Shown here: positions 8,109-16,515 of the stretch, one piece after another
How positions within the stretch are numbered: position 1 is the stretch's first letter
Layout of the letters: each line of letters starts with the position of its first letter
Assembly: GCF_002814235.1 (NCBI RefSeq)
Contig: NZ_PHSU01000016.1
Coordinates: 62,001 to 126,000 of the forward strand
Reading direction: 5' to 3'
Length of the DNA stretch: 64,000 bases
Source of the DNA: Pseudomonas sp. QS1027
GTDB lineage: Bacteria > Pseudomonadota > Gammaproteobacteria > Pseudomonadales > Pseudomonadaceae
Notes under the pieces: model-generated
Told to the model about the DNA's origin: nothing
Database searches by the model: none
What the model saw: only the letters and a program-made list of their open reading frames with translations
Position numbers and translations under genes: made by a program

Positions 8109-9404
8109 ATGCTGGAAAGGCTGTTTCAACTCAAGGCACACAACACCAATGTACGCACCGAGATACTCGCGGGCGTCACCACCTTCCTGGCCATGGCCTA
8201 CATTCTGTTCGTCAACCCGAGCATCCTCGGCGAAACGGGCATGGACAAGGGCGCGGTGTTTGTCGCCACCTGCCTGGCCGCAGCCATCGGTTCCACGGTC
8301 ATGGGCCTGATCGCCAACTACCCGATCGCCCTCGCGCCGGGCATGGGCCTGAACGCCTTCTTCACCTACACCGTGGTCCTGCACATGGGCCATACCTGGC
8401 AAGTCGCGCTGGGGGCGGTCTTCATCTCGGCGGTGTGCTTCTTCCTGCTGTCGATCTTCCGCATCCGCGAATGGATCATCAACAGCATCCCACTGCCGCT
8501 GCGTTCGGCGATTGCCGCCGGTATCGGCCTGTTCCTGGCGCTGATCGCCCTGCACAACGCCGGTATCGTGGTGAGCAACCCGGCGACCATGGTCGGCCTC
8601 GGTGACCTCAAGCAACCGGCACCGATCCTCGCCACCCTGGGCTTTGCCGCCATCGTCGCCCTGGATGCGCTGAAAGTCCGTGGCGCGGTGCTGATCGGCA
8701 TCCTCGGCGTGACCATCGTCTCGATCCTGATGGGCTTCAGCCCGTTCGGCGGGATCGTCTCGGCACCGCCATCCCTGGCCCCGACCTTCCTGCAACTGGA
8801 CATCAAGGGCGCCCTGAACATCGGCCTGGTCAGCGTGATCTTCGCCTTCCTGTTCGTCGACCTGTTCGACAACTCCGGCACCCTGATCGGCGTCGCCAAG
8901 CGCGCCGGGCTGATGGGCAAGGACGGCCACATGCCGAAAATGGGCCGTGCACTGATCGCCGACAGCACTGCCGCCATGGCCGGTTCGCTGCTGGGCACCT
9001 CGACCACCACCAGCTACATCGAGTCGGCAGCGGGCGTCAGCGCCGGCGGCCGTACCGGCCTGACCGCCGTGGTGGTGGCCGTGCTGTTCCTGCTCGCGCT
9101 GTTCTTCGCCCCGTTGGCCGGCAGCGTCCCGGCGTTCGCCACCGCACCGGCGCTGCTGTTCGTCGCCGTGCTGATGACCTCGGGCCTGGCGGAAATCAAC
9201 TGGGATGACATTACCGAAGCGGCACCGGTGGTGGTCACGGCCCTGGCCATGCCCTTCACCTATTCCATCGCCAATGGCATCGCGTTCGGCTTCATTGCCT
9301 GGACCGCGATCAAGCTGCTGTCCGGTCGCGCCCGCGAACTGAACCCGGCGCTGGTGATTCTGTCGATACTGTTCGTGATCAAGCTGGGCTGGTTCAACGC
9401 ATGA
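8109..9404 (+). CDS. Purine (guanine/hypoxanthine) permease, NCS2/AzgA type
   Basis: The 431-residue inner-membrane proton symporter of the AzgA-like branch of NCS2 has about 13-14 helices. It carries the family motifs [17 protein letters not shown] (residues 22-38), [32 protein letters not shown] and [22 protein letters not shown]. This branch takes up guanine, hypoxanthine or adenine. ATG 8109 follows GGGGGAGCAGAG, a strong ribosome site, and starts MLERLFQL. The last 4 bp overlap trmA (ATGA), so the two are translationally coupled. No purine riboswitch is visible in the 249-bp leader region. Confidence 0.92.
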   Translation: MLERLFQLKAHNTNVRTEILAGVTTFLAMAYILFVNPSILGETGMDKGAVFVATCLAAAIGSTVMGLIANYPIALAPGMGLNAFFTYTVVLHMGHTWQVALGAVFISAVCFFLLSIFRIREWIINSIPLPLRSAIAAGIGLFLALIALHNAGIVVSNPATMVGLGDLKQPAPILATLGFAAIVALDALKVRGAVLIGILGVTIVSILMGFSPFGGIVSAPPSLAPTFLQLDIKGALNIGLVSVIFAFLFVDLFDNSGTLIGVAKRAGLMGKDGHMPKMGRALIADSTAAMAGSLLGTSTTTSYIESAAGVSAGGRTGLTAVVVAVLFLLALFFAPLAGSVPAFATAPALLFVAVLMTSGLAEINWDDITEAAPVVVTALAMPFTYSIANGIAFGFIAWTAIKLLSGRARELNPALVILSILFVIKLGWFNA

Positions 9405-10480
9405 CTTTTGATTCCAACACCTACACCGCTCAGCTCGAAGACAAGGTCGCGCGCTTGCGCGACCTGCTGGCACCGTTCGATGCACCCGAGCCACGGGTGT
9501 TCGACTCGCCGCTGCAGCACTTCCGCCTGCGGGCGGAGTTCCGCCTCTGGCGCGAAGCGGGCGAGCGCCACTACGCGATGTTTTCCCAGGACGACAAGCG
9601 CACCCCGATCCTGATCGAGGAGTTCCCCATCGCCAGCCTGCGCATCAATGAATTGATGCCCAAGCTCAAGGCCGCCTGGCAAGCCAGCGCGCCCCTGAGC
9701 CACAAGCTGTTCCAGGTGGAGTTCCTGACCACCCTGGCCGGCGACGCGATGATCACCCTGTGCTATCACCGGCCATTGGACGGACACTGGCAGACCGCCG
9801 CCGAGCAGCTGGCTGCCGACCTTGGGGTCAGCATCATCGGCCGTTCCAAGGGCAAGCGCGTGGTGATCGGCCACGACTACGTGGTGGAAAAGTTCGAGAT
9901 TGCCGGGCGCACCTTCAGCTACCGGCAACCGGAGGGCGCCTTTACCCAGCCCAACGGCACGGTGAACCAGAAGATGCTCAACTGGGCCTATGAAGCCCTG
10001 GGCGAGCGTTCCGACGATCTGCTGGAGTTGTATTGCGGCAACGGCAACTTCACCCTGCCCCTGGCGACCCGGGTACGCAAGGTGCTGGCCACCGAGATCA
10101 GCAAGACCTCGGTGAATGCCGCCTTGAGCAACCTCGACGAGAACGGCGTGGACAGCGTGACCCTGGTGCGTTTGTCCGCCGAGGAACTGACCGAAGCGCT
10201 GAACGAGGTTCGCCCGTTCCGGCGCCTGCACGGCATCGACCTGAAAAGCTATGAATTCGGCAGCGTGTTCGTCGACCCTCCGCGGGCCGGCATGGACCCG
10301 GACACCTGCGAGCTGACCCGGCGCTTCGACAATATCCTGTACATCTCCTGCAACCCGGAGACGTTGGCGGCGAATATCGCGCAACTGCACGATACCCACC
10401 GCATCGAACGCTGCGCGCTGTTCGATCAATTCCCCTGGACCCATCATATGGAATCCGGGGTGTTGCTGACGCGTCGCTGA
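9401..10480 (+). CDS. trmA: tRNA (uracil-5-)-methyltransferase TrmA
   Basis: TrmA makes the ribothymidine m5U54 in the tRNA T-loop using S-adenosylmethionine. The 359-residue protein has the SAM motif LYCGNGNF (210-217), the DPPRAGMD motif (292-299), the catalytic cysteine C317 in YISCNPE, and the C-terminal HHMESGVLL with the general-base Glu. Length is close to E. coli TrmA (366). It overlaps the permease gene by 4 bp; a REPIN follows. Confidence 0.96.
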   Translation: MTFDSNTYTAQLEDKVARLRDLLAPFDAPEPRVFDSPLQHFRLRAEFRLWREAGERHYAMFSQDDKRTPILIEEFPIASLRINELMPKLKAAWQASAPLSHKLFQVEFLTTLAGDAMITLCYHRPLDGHWQTAAEQLAADLGVSIIGRSKGKRVVIGHDYVVEKFEIAGRTFSYRQPEGAFTQPNGTVNQKMLNWAYEALGERSDDLLELYCGNGNFTLPLATRVRKVLATEISKTSVNAALSNLDENGVDSVTLVRLSAEELTEALNEVRPFRRLHGIDLKSYEFGSVFVDPPRAGMDPDTCELTRRFDNILYISCNPETLAANIAQLHDTHRIERCALFDQFPWTHHMESGVLLTRR

Positions 10481-10512
10481 GTCCGTCAGGGATATCGGCA
10501 CCGTCACATCAC

Positions 10513-10603
10513 CTGTAGGAGCCGGCTTGCTGGCGATAGCGATTTTCCAGGCGACGACGATGTCGCCCATCAGATCGCATCGCCAGCAAGCCGGCTCCTA
10601 CAG
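10513..10603 (-). repeat. REPIN, GCCGGCTTGCTGGCGAT type (copy A)
   Basis: Two REP arms face each other: CTGTAGGAGCCGGCTTGCTG at the left and its complement at the right, with about 45 bp between. Its reverse complement is identical over 90 bp to the element at 31324-31413 and differs at about five positions from 11511-11598. It lies between convergent trmA and the amidohydrolase gene. Confidence 0.9.
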
Positions 10604-10634
10604 ATCGGGTTCCAACGCAAAGATAGCGTAGGGC

Positions 10635-11483
10635 TCAGTCCTTCACGAAGCCGAACAACTCCGCCGCCGTATTGCACAGCAGATGCTGACGTAACGGCGC
10701 GGCGCAGGCCAGACGGCGCAGACGATCAAGCTCCGAGCCGAAACTCACCTCCTGCTCATGCTGCGTATGCGGCCAATCGCTGCCCCACAACAAACGGTCC
10801 GGCCCCAGGGTTTTCAGCATCAACGACAAGGCCTTCTCGGCGAAATGCAGGTTTTCCATCGGCGTCCCGCCCAACCGATAAATACCTGAAACCTTGATCC
10901 ACAACCGCCCTCCTTCACCCAACGCAAGCAGACGGGCAAAGGCTGGTTGCTCGACTCCAAGCCGAGCATCGGGGCGGCCGAAATGATCGACCACCACCTT
11001 GCAGCCCAGCGCCAGCAGCGGCTCGACCAGGGCCGGCAGATCCTCCAACTGGCGATGCAGTTCGACATGCCAGTCGAGGTGCCGCAGATGGCCGAGAAAC
11101 ACCTGCCACGAGGTTTCGGAAAAGTCTGGTAGCGGCTGCCCCATCAGGTTCAAGCGCACGCCCGCGACACCGAGCGCGGCCATCCGCTCCAGCTCGTCGA
11201 AGGCAATATCGCACTCGACCACCACGACCCCGCGCAGCCGTTCGGGTTCCTGCTGCAACGCCGCCAGCAGATAGCGGTTATCGGTGCCGAGAAAGCTCGG
11301 CTGCACCAACACGCCGTGGCTCAAGCCGTTGTGCTGCAAGTGCTGCAGATACGTTTCCAGCGTGGCGTCGTAATCCGGCGCATAACGGCGCACGCTCGCA
11401 AGTCCCAGGCCGCGTTCGAAAACATGGGCATGGGCATCGATGCCGCGAATCGGCAGTGGGCAAGTCTCGGGCATGGAACTCAT
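10635..11483 (-). CDS. Amidohydrolase-2 family lactonase/decarboxylase-like
   Basis: The 282-residue TIM-barrel metal hydrolase has the strand-1 motif GIDAHAHVF (residues 14-22), HRQLEDLP, a VVDHFGRPD block near 170 and LLWGSDWPHTQHE near 240. These are typical of 2-pyrone-4,6-dicarboxylate lactonase, galactarolactone isomerase and sulfomuconolactonase relatives. It is the third gene of a gntR-MFS-hydrolase operon, so it probably hydrolyses a catabolic lactone taken up by the neighbouring transporter. Two in-frame ATGs (11483 and 11474) are possible starts and neither has a strong ribosome site. The substrate cannot be read from the sequence. Confidence 0.85.
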   Translation of the reverse strand: MSSMPETCPLPIRGIDAHAHVFERGLGLASVRRYAPDYDATLETYLQHLQHNGLSHGVLVQPSFLGTDNRYLLAALQQEPERLRGVVVVECDIAFDELERMAALGVAGVRLNLMGQPLPDFSETSWQVFLGHLRHLDWHVELHRQLEDLPALVEPLLALGCKVVVDHFGRPDARLGVEQPAFARLLALGEGGRLWIKVSGIYRLGGTPMENLHFAEKALSLMLKTLGPDRLLWGSDWPHTQHEQEVSFGSELDRLRRLACAAPLRQHLLCNTAAELFGFVKD

Positions 11484-11510
11484 CTATGGAAAGGTTGAAT
11501 ACAGACCCGC

Positions 11511-11598
11511 CAGGAGCCAGCTTGCTGGCGAGGCGATCTGATGAGCGACATCGTCGTCGCCTGGAAAATCGCCATCGCCAGCAAGCCGGCTCCTACAG
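11511..11598 (+). repeat. REPIN, GCCGGCTTGCTGGCGAT type (copy B)
   Basis: The arms AGGAGCCAGCTTGCTGGCGA and TCGCCAGCAAGCCGGCTCCT flank a spacer that is nearly the same as in the REPINs at 31324 and 10513. The element lies inside the gntR-MFS-amidohydrolase operon, between the second and third genes, and may reduce expression of the hydrolase or stabilise the upstream mRNA. Confidence 0.9.
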
Positions 11599-11611
11599 GG
11601 TTGTGGTGTTT

Positions 11612-12895
11612 TCAAGATAACTGACCGGCGTCAGCACGCTTGGCAGGTACCGCCGCCACCCGGGCCTCCTGCAAATTGCGCCCCTTGGTTTCCGGCAGCG
11701 CCAACGCGGCCAGCACCGCCACGCCGTAGGCGATCCCCGCGTCGATACCGATGGCCGAGCCCAGGGACATCGACTCGCTCATATGCCCGACCATGAACGG
11801 GAACACCGCCGACAGCACACGACCGAAGTTGTAGCAAAAGCCCACGCCGGCACCCCGGACATCCGCCGGATACAGCTCATTGAAAAACGACCCCAGGCTC
11901 GCCGGGATCCCGGCGGCGAAGAAGCCCAGGGGAAAGCCGAGGAACAGCATCTGGGTATTGCTCAGCGGCAGGAACAGATAACACTGCACCGTGATCACGC
12001 AGCAGAAGGCGAAGAGAATGATGTTCTTGCGTCGGCCGATGCGGTCCAGCAACAAACCGCTGACCACACAGCCAAACCAGAATGCAACGATGATCACCGC
12101 CAGGTAGCCGCCGGAACTCAACACCGAAAGGTTGCGCTCGGTCTTGAGGAAAGTCGGCAGCCAGGTCATCACCGCGTGATAACCGCCGTGCGCCCCCAGG
12201 CCGAGGATGCCGCCCAGCAGCGTCACCCGCAGCAACTCGGGACGAAAGATCGCCGCCATCGAGGCCAACAGGCCACGGCTCTCGGCCTTGGCCTGGCGTT
12301 GCGCGCTGTCGGGCTCGACCACGCTGCGCCGCACATAAATCACCAGCAGCGCCGGCAGCAGGCCCACCAGGAACATCACGCGCCAGGCCATGGCCTCGGG
12401 CACGAAGGTATAGATCAGCGTGAACACCCCGACCGCCGCGCCCCAGCCGATCGCCCAGGCGCTCTGCACCGCGCCCATGACCTTGCCACGGAACCGGGCC
12501 TGGATGGTCTCGGCCATCAGCACCGCGCCCGCCGCCCATTCGCCGCCGATGCCGAAGCCTTGCAGCGCCTTGACGATGAGCAACTGGTTGAAGCTGGTGA
12601 CAAAGGCCGAGAGAAAGGTGAACAGCGAAAACCAGAGGATCATCCATTGCAACGTGCGGACCCGGCCATAGCGGTCGGACAGCGTACCGCCGAGCCAGCC
12701 ACCGATGGCCGAACTGATCAGGGTCACGCCGCTGACCAACCCGGCGTCGCCCTTGCTCAGGGCGAAGGCGGCGATCAGCGCCGGGATCGCCAGGCCGAAC
12801 ATCTGCACTTCCAGCGCGTCCAGGGACCAGCCGCCAAAGCAGGCCCAGAATGTCTTGCGCTCCCTCGAGGTGATATCGCGATACCAACTGAACAT
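11612..12895 (-). CDS. MFS transporter, sialate/aromatic acid symporter type
   Basis: The 427-residue, 12-helix major facilitator has the signature GGTLSDRYGRVRT between helices 2 and 3, GIGGEWAAGAVLMAE in helix 4 (family motif for organic-anion:proton symporters such as NanT and AAHS members), and the central repeat LLDRIGRRKN. The C-terminal end is LPETKGRNLQEA, the usual MFS tail. It is preceded by the GntR gene (41-bp gap) and followed by the amidohydrolase. It probably imports an organic acid or lactone for that pathway. Confidence 0.9.
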   Translation of the reverse strand: MFSWYRDITSRERKTFWACFGGWSLDALEVQMFGLAIPALIAAFALSKGDAGLVSGVTLISSAIGGWLGGTLSDRYGRVRTLQWMILWFSLFTFLSAFVTSFNQLLIVKALQGFGIGGEWAAGAVLMAETIQARFRGKVMGAVQSAWAIGWGAAVGVFTLIYTFVPEAMAWRVMFLVGLLPALLVIYVRRSVVEPDSAQRQAKAESRGLLASMAAIFRPELLRVTLLGGILGLGAHGGYHAVMTWLPTFLKTERNLSVLSSGGYLAVIIVAFWFGCVVSGLLLDRIGRRKNIILFAFCCVITVQCYLFLPLSNTQMLFLGFPLGFFAAGIPASLGSFFNELYPADVRGAGVGFCYNFGRVLSAVFPFMVGHMSESMSLGSAIGIDAGIAYGVAVLAALALPETKGRNLQEARVAAVPAKRADAGQLS

Positions 12896-12936
12896 GGATT
12901 CTTATCCTTATAGGTGAACAGGGAGCCGCCCAGGGC

Positions 12937-13668
12937 TCAGCGAATTTCGACGCTGTAGCGGAAGTGGCTGGCCTGGCCACGGGAGCGCCGCCACTCCAGC
13001 GGCTGGCCGGCGTAGTCGCGGGCCAGTCGCTCGATCACCACCACCGGGCTGTTGGCCTCGATCTGCAACAATCGCGCATGCACCTCGCCCACGGCTTCGG
13101 CGGTGAGGGTTTCCTCGGCACAGGCGACGACCTGGCCGCAGAGTGCCTCGTAGATCGGATAGAGCAGCGGCCCCTGCTGGTCCAGGTCGGCGCTCAGCAG
13201 CGCCTGGAACGGCCCCTTGGGCAGCCAGATTTCTTCGGCCAGCACCGGCGCACCTTCCAGCAGTCGCAGGCGCACCAGACGGATCACCTCGGCCTCGGGC
13301 GGCAGCCCCAGGGCCTGGCTGACGGCGGAGGGCGCGGGCAGGGAATCGATATTGAGGATTCGGCTTTCGGGGACCTGGCGTTCACCGGCCAGGGTCTGGA
13401 AGCGGAAGAAGCGGAACAGCGAAGACTGGAACTGCGGACGACGTATAAAGGTACCGCGGCCCTGATGGCGTTCGAGAATGCCCTCCTCCACCAGCTTGTC
13501 GATGGCCTTGCGCACAGTGCCGATGGACAGCTGGTACTCACCGGCCAGTACCGCTTCGGTGGGAATCGCTTCACCCGGGCGCCAGCGGTTGTTGGCTATT
13601 TGCCGGGCCAGTTCGTCACGCAGACGTTGATAGAGGGGCAGACGTTCGTCGCTGGAAAGGGCATTCAT
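12937..13668 (-). CDS. GntR/HutC-family transcriptional regulator
   Basis: The 243-residue regulator has an N-terminal winged helix (residues 10-75, PLYQRLRDELARQI...LSIGTVRKAIDKLVEEGILERHQGRGTFI) and a C-terminal UTRA ligand-binding domain (about 95-235). HutC-type members are usually repressors released by a pathway metabolite. As first gene of the gntR-MFS-amidohydrolase operon it probably controls that operon and itself. The region just upstream (13669-13720) is AT-rich; I could not define a clear palindromic operator. Confidence 0.92.
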   Translation of the reverse strand: MNALSSDERLPLYQRLRDELARQIANNRWRPGEAIPTEAVLAGEYQLSIGTVRKAIDKLVEEGILERHQGRGTFIRRPQFQSSLFRFFRFQTLAGERQVPESRILNIDSLPAPSAVSQALGLPPEAEVIRLVRLRLLEGAPVLAEEIWLPKGPFQALLSADLDQQGPLLYPIYEALCGQVVACAEETLTAEAVGEVHARLLQIEANSPVVVIERLARDYAGQPLEWRRSRGQASHFRYSVEIR

Positions 13669-13838
13669 TCTTGTAGTTATCCAATCATCTATATGAATTT
13701 TTACCGAGTATTCTCCCTGGATGAAAAAGCGTCAAGTGGCAGGCCGATTACTGGTCGGCGCGTTCGGCAAAAGCATTCACGCGCACCCGCAAGGGCACGA
13801 GAGCGGACCAGCACACCGGAAACCAGAAGATCATAAGC

Positions 13839-13949
13839 CTCATCATAATGAGTGTTAAAAACACTTAAAACTCATTTATGTGAGCTTTATAAATCGTAAT
13901 AACATAATTAAGACATGCTACAGTGAGCCTTATCTATGATAAGACTCAC
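13839..13949 (+). promoter_or_regulatory. hipBA control region with multiple palindromes
   Basis: Four inverted repeats occur in about 110 AT-rich bp. CTCAT-CATA-ATGAG lies at 13839-13852, AGTGTT-AAA-AACACT at 13851-13865, CTCA-TTTATG-TGAG at 13871-13884, and a 27-bp element at 13923-13949 with arms GTGAGCCTTATC and GATAAGACTCAC (one mismatch). Three of them share the word CTCA/TGAG. The last covers the upstream in-frame ATG 13936 of hipB. The pattern fits operators for HipB autorepression; binding is inferred, not shown. Confidence 0.6.
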
Positions 13950-13962
13950 CCTGGTAAGCTTT

Positions 13963-14307
13963 ATGAACGCGTTTTTTCCTGTTGGCTGCGGCGACACCCT
14001 CAGTAAGATCGGGCTTCTCGTAAAAGCCAAGCGCCTGGATATGGGTCTGCGCCAGTCGGACTTCAAATCCAGCCTCGGGATTTCCGAGCATACGCTGCGC
14101 AAAATCGAAAATGGCTCGGAGCTCGTCGACCTCAGGTCCTTTATGCTGGTGCTCTGGCGCCTGGGCCTCAACGAGATGATTTTCGGTTCACTGGATGGCG
14201 TCGAAAACACCTCGCAAATCACCAAATACGCTACAGGTGAGGATAGGCATACGAGCCTTTCTTCAAAACGTGTTCGCCTGTCCAAACCCAAGGCGGAGGA
14301 TTTCTGA
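13963..14307 (+). CDS. hipB: HipB-like antitoxin, XRE-family DNA-binding protein
   Basis: The antitoxin/repressor half of a HipBA module has 114 residues with this start. A helix-turn-helix of the XRE/Cro type spans about residues 16-65 (IGLLVKAKRLDMGLRQSDFK...SEHTLRKIENGS). A longer charged C-terminal tail follows, ending RLSKPKAEDF. ATG 13963 was preferred to ATG 13936 because the latter sits in the centre of the 27-bp palindrome; a start at 13936 would add nine residues. The stop overlaps the hipA start by one base (TGATG). It probably neutralises HipA and represses the operon. Confidence 0.85.
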   Translation: MNAFFPVGCGDTLSKIGLLVKAKRLDMGLRQSDFKSSLGISEHTLRKIENGSELVDLRSFMLVLWRLGLNEMIFGSLDGVENTSQITKYATGEDRHTSLSSKRVRLSKPKAEDF

Positions 14308-15512
14308 TGTCCCGTGCCTACATTTACATGGAGCACCCGCAGACGGGCGAAGTCATCACCCTCGGTCGGCTGACGCTCCAGGGTAAGGTCGGTGAGTTTC
14401 TGTATGCGCCCGACTATGTAGCCAGCAACGGCTGGATACCCGACCCGATCAACTATCCACTGCGGACCGAAGCCTATACCGGCATCACGAAGAGTCGTGG
14501 TATCCCAGGCTTTATCAACGACGCCATGCCCGACGGCTGGGGAGAGCGCCTGCTGCACCGTGTCTACGGCCAGGAACTGACGACCCTCGACTTCCTGCTC
14601 AAGTCACCGAACAACGACCGTATTGGCAACCTTATGGTCGGGAAAACCACCTTGCCTGCATCTGGCCTGGGGACCGAGCCCGTGCCGACATTAAGAGGCC
14701 TGGCGAAATTCGTCGAAGCATGCGAAACGGTATACAACAGTCAATTGGATCAGGAGTCCGTCTCGATACTGAACCTGCGCCAACAACGTTCCTCTCTGGG
14801 TGGCGCCCGCCCCAAGCGGACTCTGCAGGATAGTGGGATGTTGATCCTGGCCAAACCTCGCGACCGCTTTGACCAGTACGACTTACCCGCCGTCGAATAT
14901 GCGTGCATGACCTTCGCGGCCTCCAAGGGCCTGAATGTCGCCAGGACCGCCTTGCATGCCGAAACCCCATCCACGTTACTGGTAGAGCGATTCGATCGAA
15001 CACCGCTGGCCGAGGGTGGACGTCGCATCCCCATGCTCAGCGCGCTCACCTTGCTGGACGCTGAATGGATGGCCCAACACGACTGGCGCTATGCGGCAGT
15101 CGCCGATGAAATGCGCCGCCGTGGCGTTCCCGAAGAGGACTTGCAGGAGCTCTTCAAGCGAATGTGCTACAACGCGCTGGTCGGTAACAGTGACGATCAC
15201 CCACGCAACCACGCCATCATCTGGAGGGGAGGCCAGTGGCGCCTCTCCCCGATGTACGACGTGCTACCGATCCTCGATGAGGGGCCAGCCAAGACACTGG
15301 CCATGGCCGTTGGCCGTGAAGGAACCCAAATCAGCCGCCAGAACCTGCTCAGCCATCACACCCACTTCGCTCTTTCACGCGAGCACGCCGAACATGTGCT
15401 GGACGAGGTCATCGGGTGGGAGCAAGAACTGAAGGAATACTACGGTCGGTGGCTGCAAGGAGTGGAGTTGCAGATGGCCCGGGAGGCAACGAGCACTGCG
15501 CGGTTGCGGTAA
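14307..15512 (+). CDS. hipA: HipA-like serine/threonine kinase toxin
   Basis: The toxin kinase of the HipA family has 401 residues. E. coli HipA phosphorylates glutamyl-tRNA synthetase and induces dormancy. Visible kinase features are the P-loop SSLGGARPK (162-170, matching the segment whose Ser is autophosphorylated in E. coli HipA), the catalytic loop NSDDHPRNH (294-302), and the metal-binding SPMYDVL (D318). All key residues appear intact, so the kinase should be active. The ribosome site GGCGGAGGA overlaps the end of hipB. The target in this strain is unknown; relatives such as HipT phosphorylate other tRNA synthetases. Confidence 0.88.
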   Translation: MSRAYIYMEHPQTGEVITLGRLTLQGKVGEFLYAPDYVASNGWIPDPINYPLRTEAYTGITKSRGIPGFINDAMPDGWGERLLHRVYGQELTTLDFLLKSPNNDRIGNLMVGKTTLPASGLGTEPVPTLRGLAKFVEACETVYNSQLDQESVSILNLRQQRSSLGGARPKRTLQDSGMLILAKPRDRFDQYDLPAVEYACMTFAASKGLNVARTALHAETPSTLLVERFDRTPLAEGGRRIPMLSALTLLDAEWMAQHDWRYAAVADEMRRRGVPEEDLQELFKRMCYNALVGNSDDHPRNHAIIWRGGQWRLSPMYDVLPILDEGPAKTLAMAVGREGTQISRQNLLSHHTHFALSREHAEHVLDEVIGWEQELKEYYGRWLQGVELQMAREATSTARLR

Positions 15513-15621
15513 GTGAGTGATGCCCGGTTTCCAGCCGCTATCAGTATGGCCTGACGACCGGACTGGCGCTCACCCGCCTCAGCAGCAACACTCATTGCGA
15601 CAGCAACAAGAGGATTCCCAC

Positions 15622-16515
15622 ATGCTCTGGAGAAAAGGACGGCGCAGCGACAACGTGGTGGATGCTCGCGATGACAGCAATGCCGGGAGTAGCGGTCTGC
15701 GTTTTGGCGGTGGCAAAGGCTTGAGCCTGGGCGCCGTCGTGTTGATTGTCGGCATCGGTCTGCTCACGGGCCAGGACCCTATGCAGATTCTCGGAGAACT
15801 CAGCCACCAACTCAGCAACCAGCCTTTAGCCCCCGCCACCTCGCAGACCCGCCAGGCACCGCCGGCCAACGATGAGCAGGCGGACTTCGTCCGGGCCATT
15901 CTCGGGGACACCGAAGACACCTGGGGCCAGATCTTCCAGCAGGCCGGTCGTCAATACAAAGACCCGACGCTGGTGCTGTTCCGCGGGCGGGTTGCCTCCG
16001 CCTGCGGCCTGGCCTCCTCCGCCACGGGACCGTTTTATTGCCCGGCGGATCAACGGGTCTACCTGGACCTGGATTTTTTCCGCGAGATGTCCCAGCGCTT
16101 CAAGGCTGCCGGGGATTTTGCCCAGGCTTATGTGATCGCCCACGAAGTCGGCCATCACGTGCAAAACCTGCTCGGTGTGTCCGCCAGGATGCAGGCGGCC
16201 CGCCAGCAAGGGCAAAAGATGGAAGGCGCCGACGGTTTGCTGGTCCGCCAGGAGCTGCAGGCCGACTGCCTGGCCGGGGTCTGGGCCTATCATGCGCAGC
16301 AACGTTTGAAATGGCTGGAACCCGGCGACATCGAAGAAGCCTTGAATGCCGCCAACGCAATCGGTGATGATCGTCTCCAGCAGCAAGGTCAGGGACGCGT
16401 GGTGCCGGACTCCTTCACCCACGGCACCTCTGCGCAACGGGTGCGCTGGTTCAAGACCGGCTTCGCCCAAGGGCAACTCAACCAATGCGATACCTTCGCC
16501 GCCAAGAGTCTGTGA
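15622..16515 (+). CDS. ypfJ: Neutral zinc metallopeptidase, YpfJ family
   Basis: The 297-residue membrane-anchored protein has a basic, disordered N-terminus, one membrane helix (about residues 33-49) and an extracytoplasmic zinc peptidase domain with the active-site motif HEVGHH (174-179). The third ligand region is QELQADCLAG. ATG 15622 follows AAGAGGA; the open frame begins 35 codons earlier but that part is low-complexity without a ribosome site. The stop codon is directly followed by the next start. The substrate of the family is unknown. Confidence 0.88.
   Translation: MLWRKGRRSDNVVDARDDSNAGSSGLRFGGGKGLSLGAVVLIVGIGLLTGQDPMQILGELSHQLSNQPLAPATSQTRQAPPANDEQADFVRAILGDTEDTWGQIFQQAGRQYKDPTLVLFRGRVASACGLASSATGPFYCPADQRVYLDLDFFREMSQRFKAAGDFAQAYVIAHEVGHHVQNLLGVSARMQAARQQGQKMEGADGLLVRQELQADCLAGVWAYHAQQRLKWLEPGDIEEALNAANAIGDDRLQQQGQGRVVPDSFTHGTSAQRVRWFKTGFAQGQLNQCDTFAAKSL

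Noticed and set aside
8076-9494. A 472-codon minus-strand frame opposite the purine permease
   Set aside because: Same shadow pattern (Gln/Gly/Asp/Arg-rich, no motif) against a gene with clear NCS2 signatures and a strong ribosome site.
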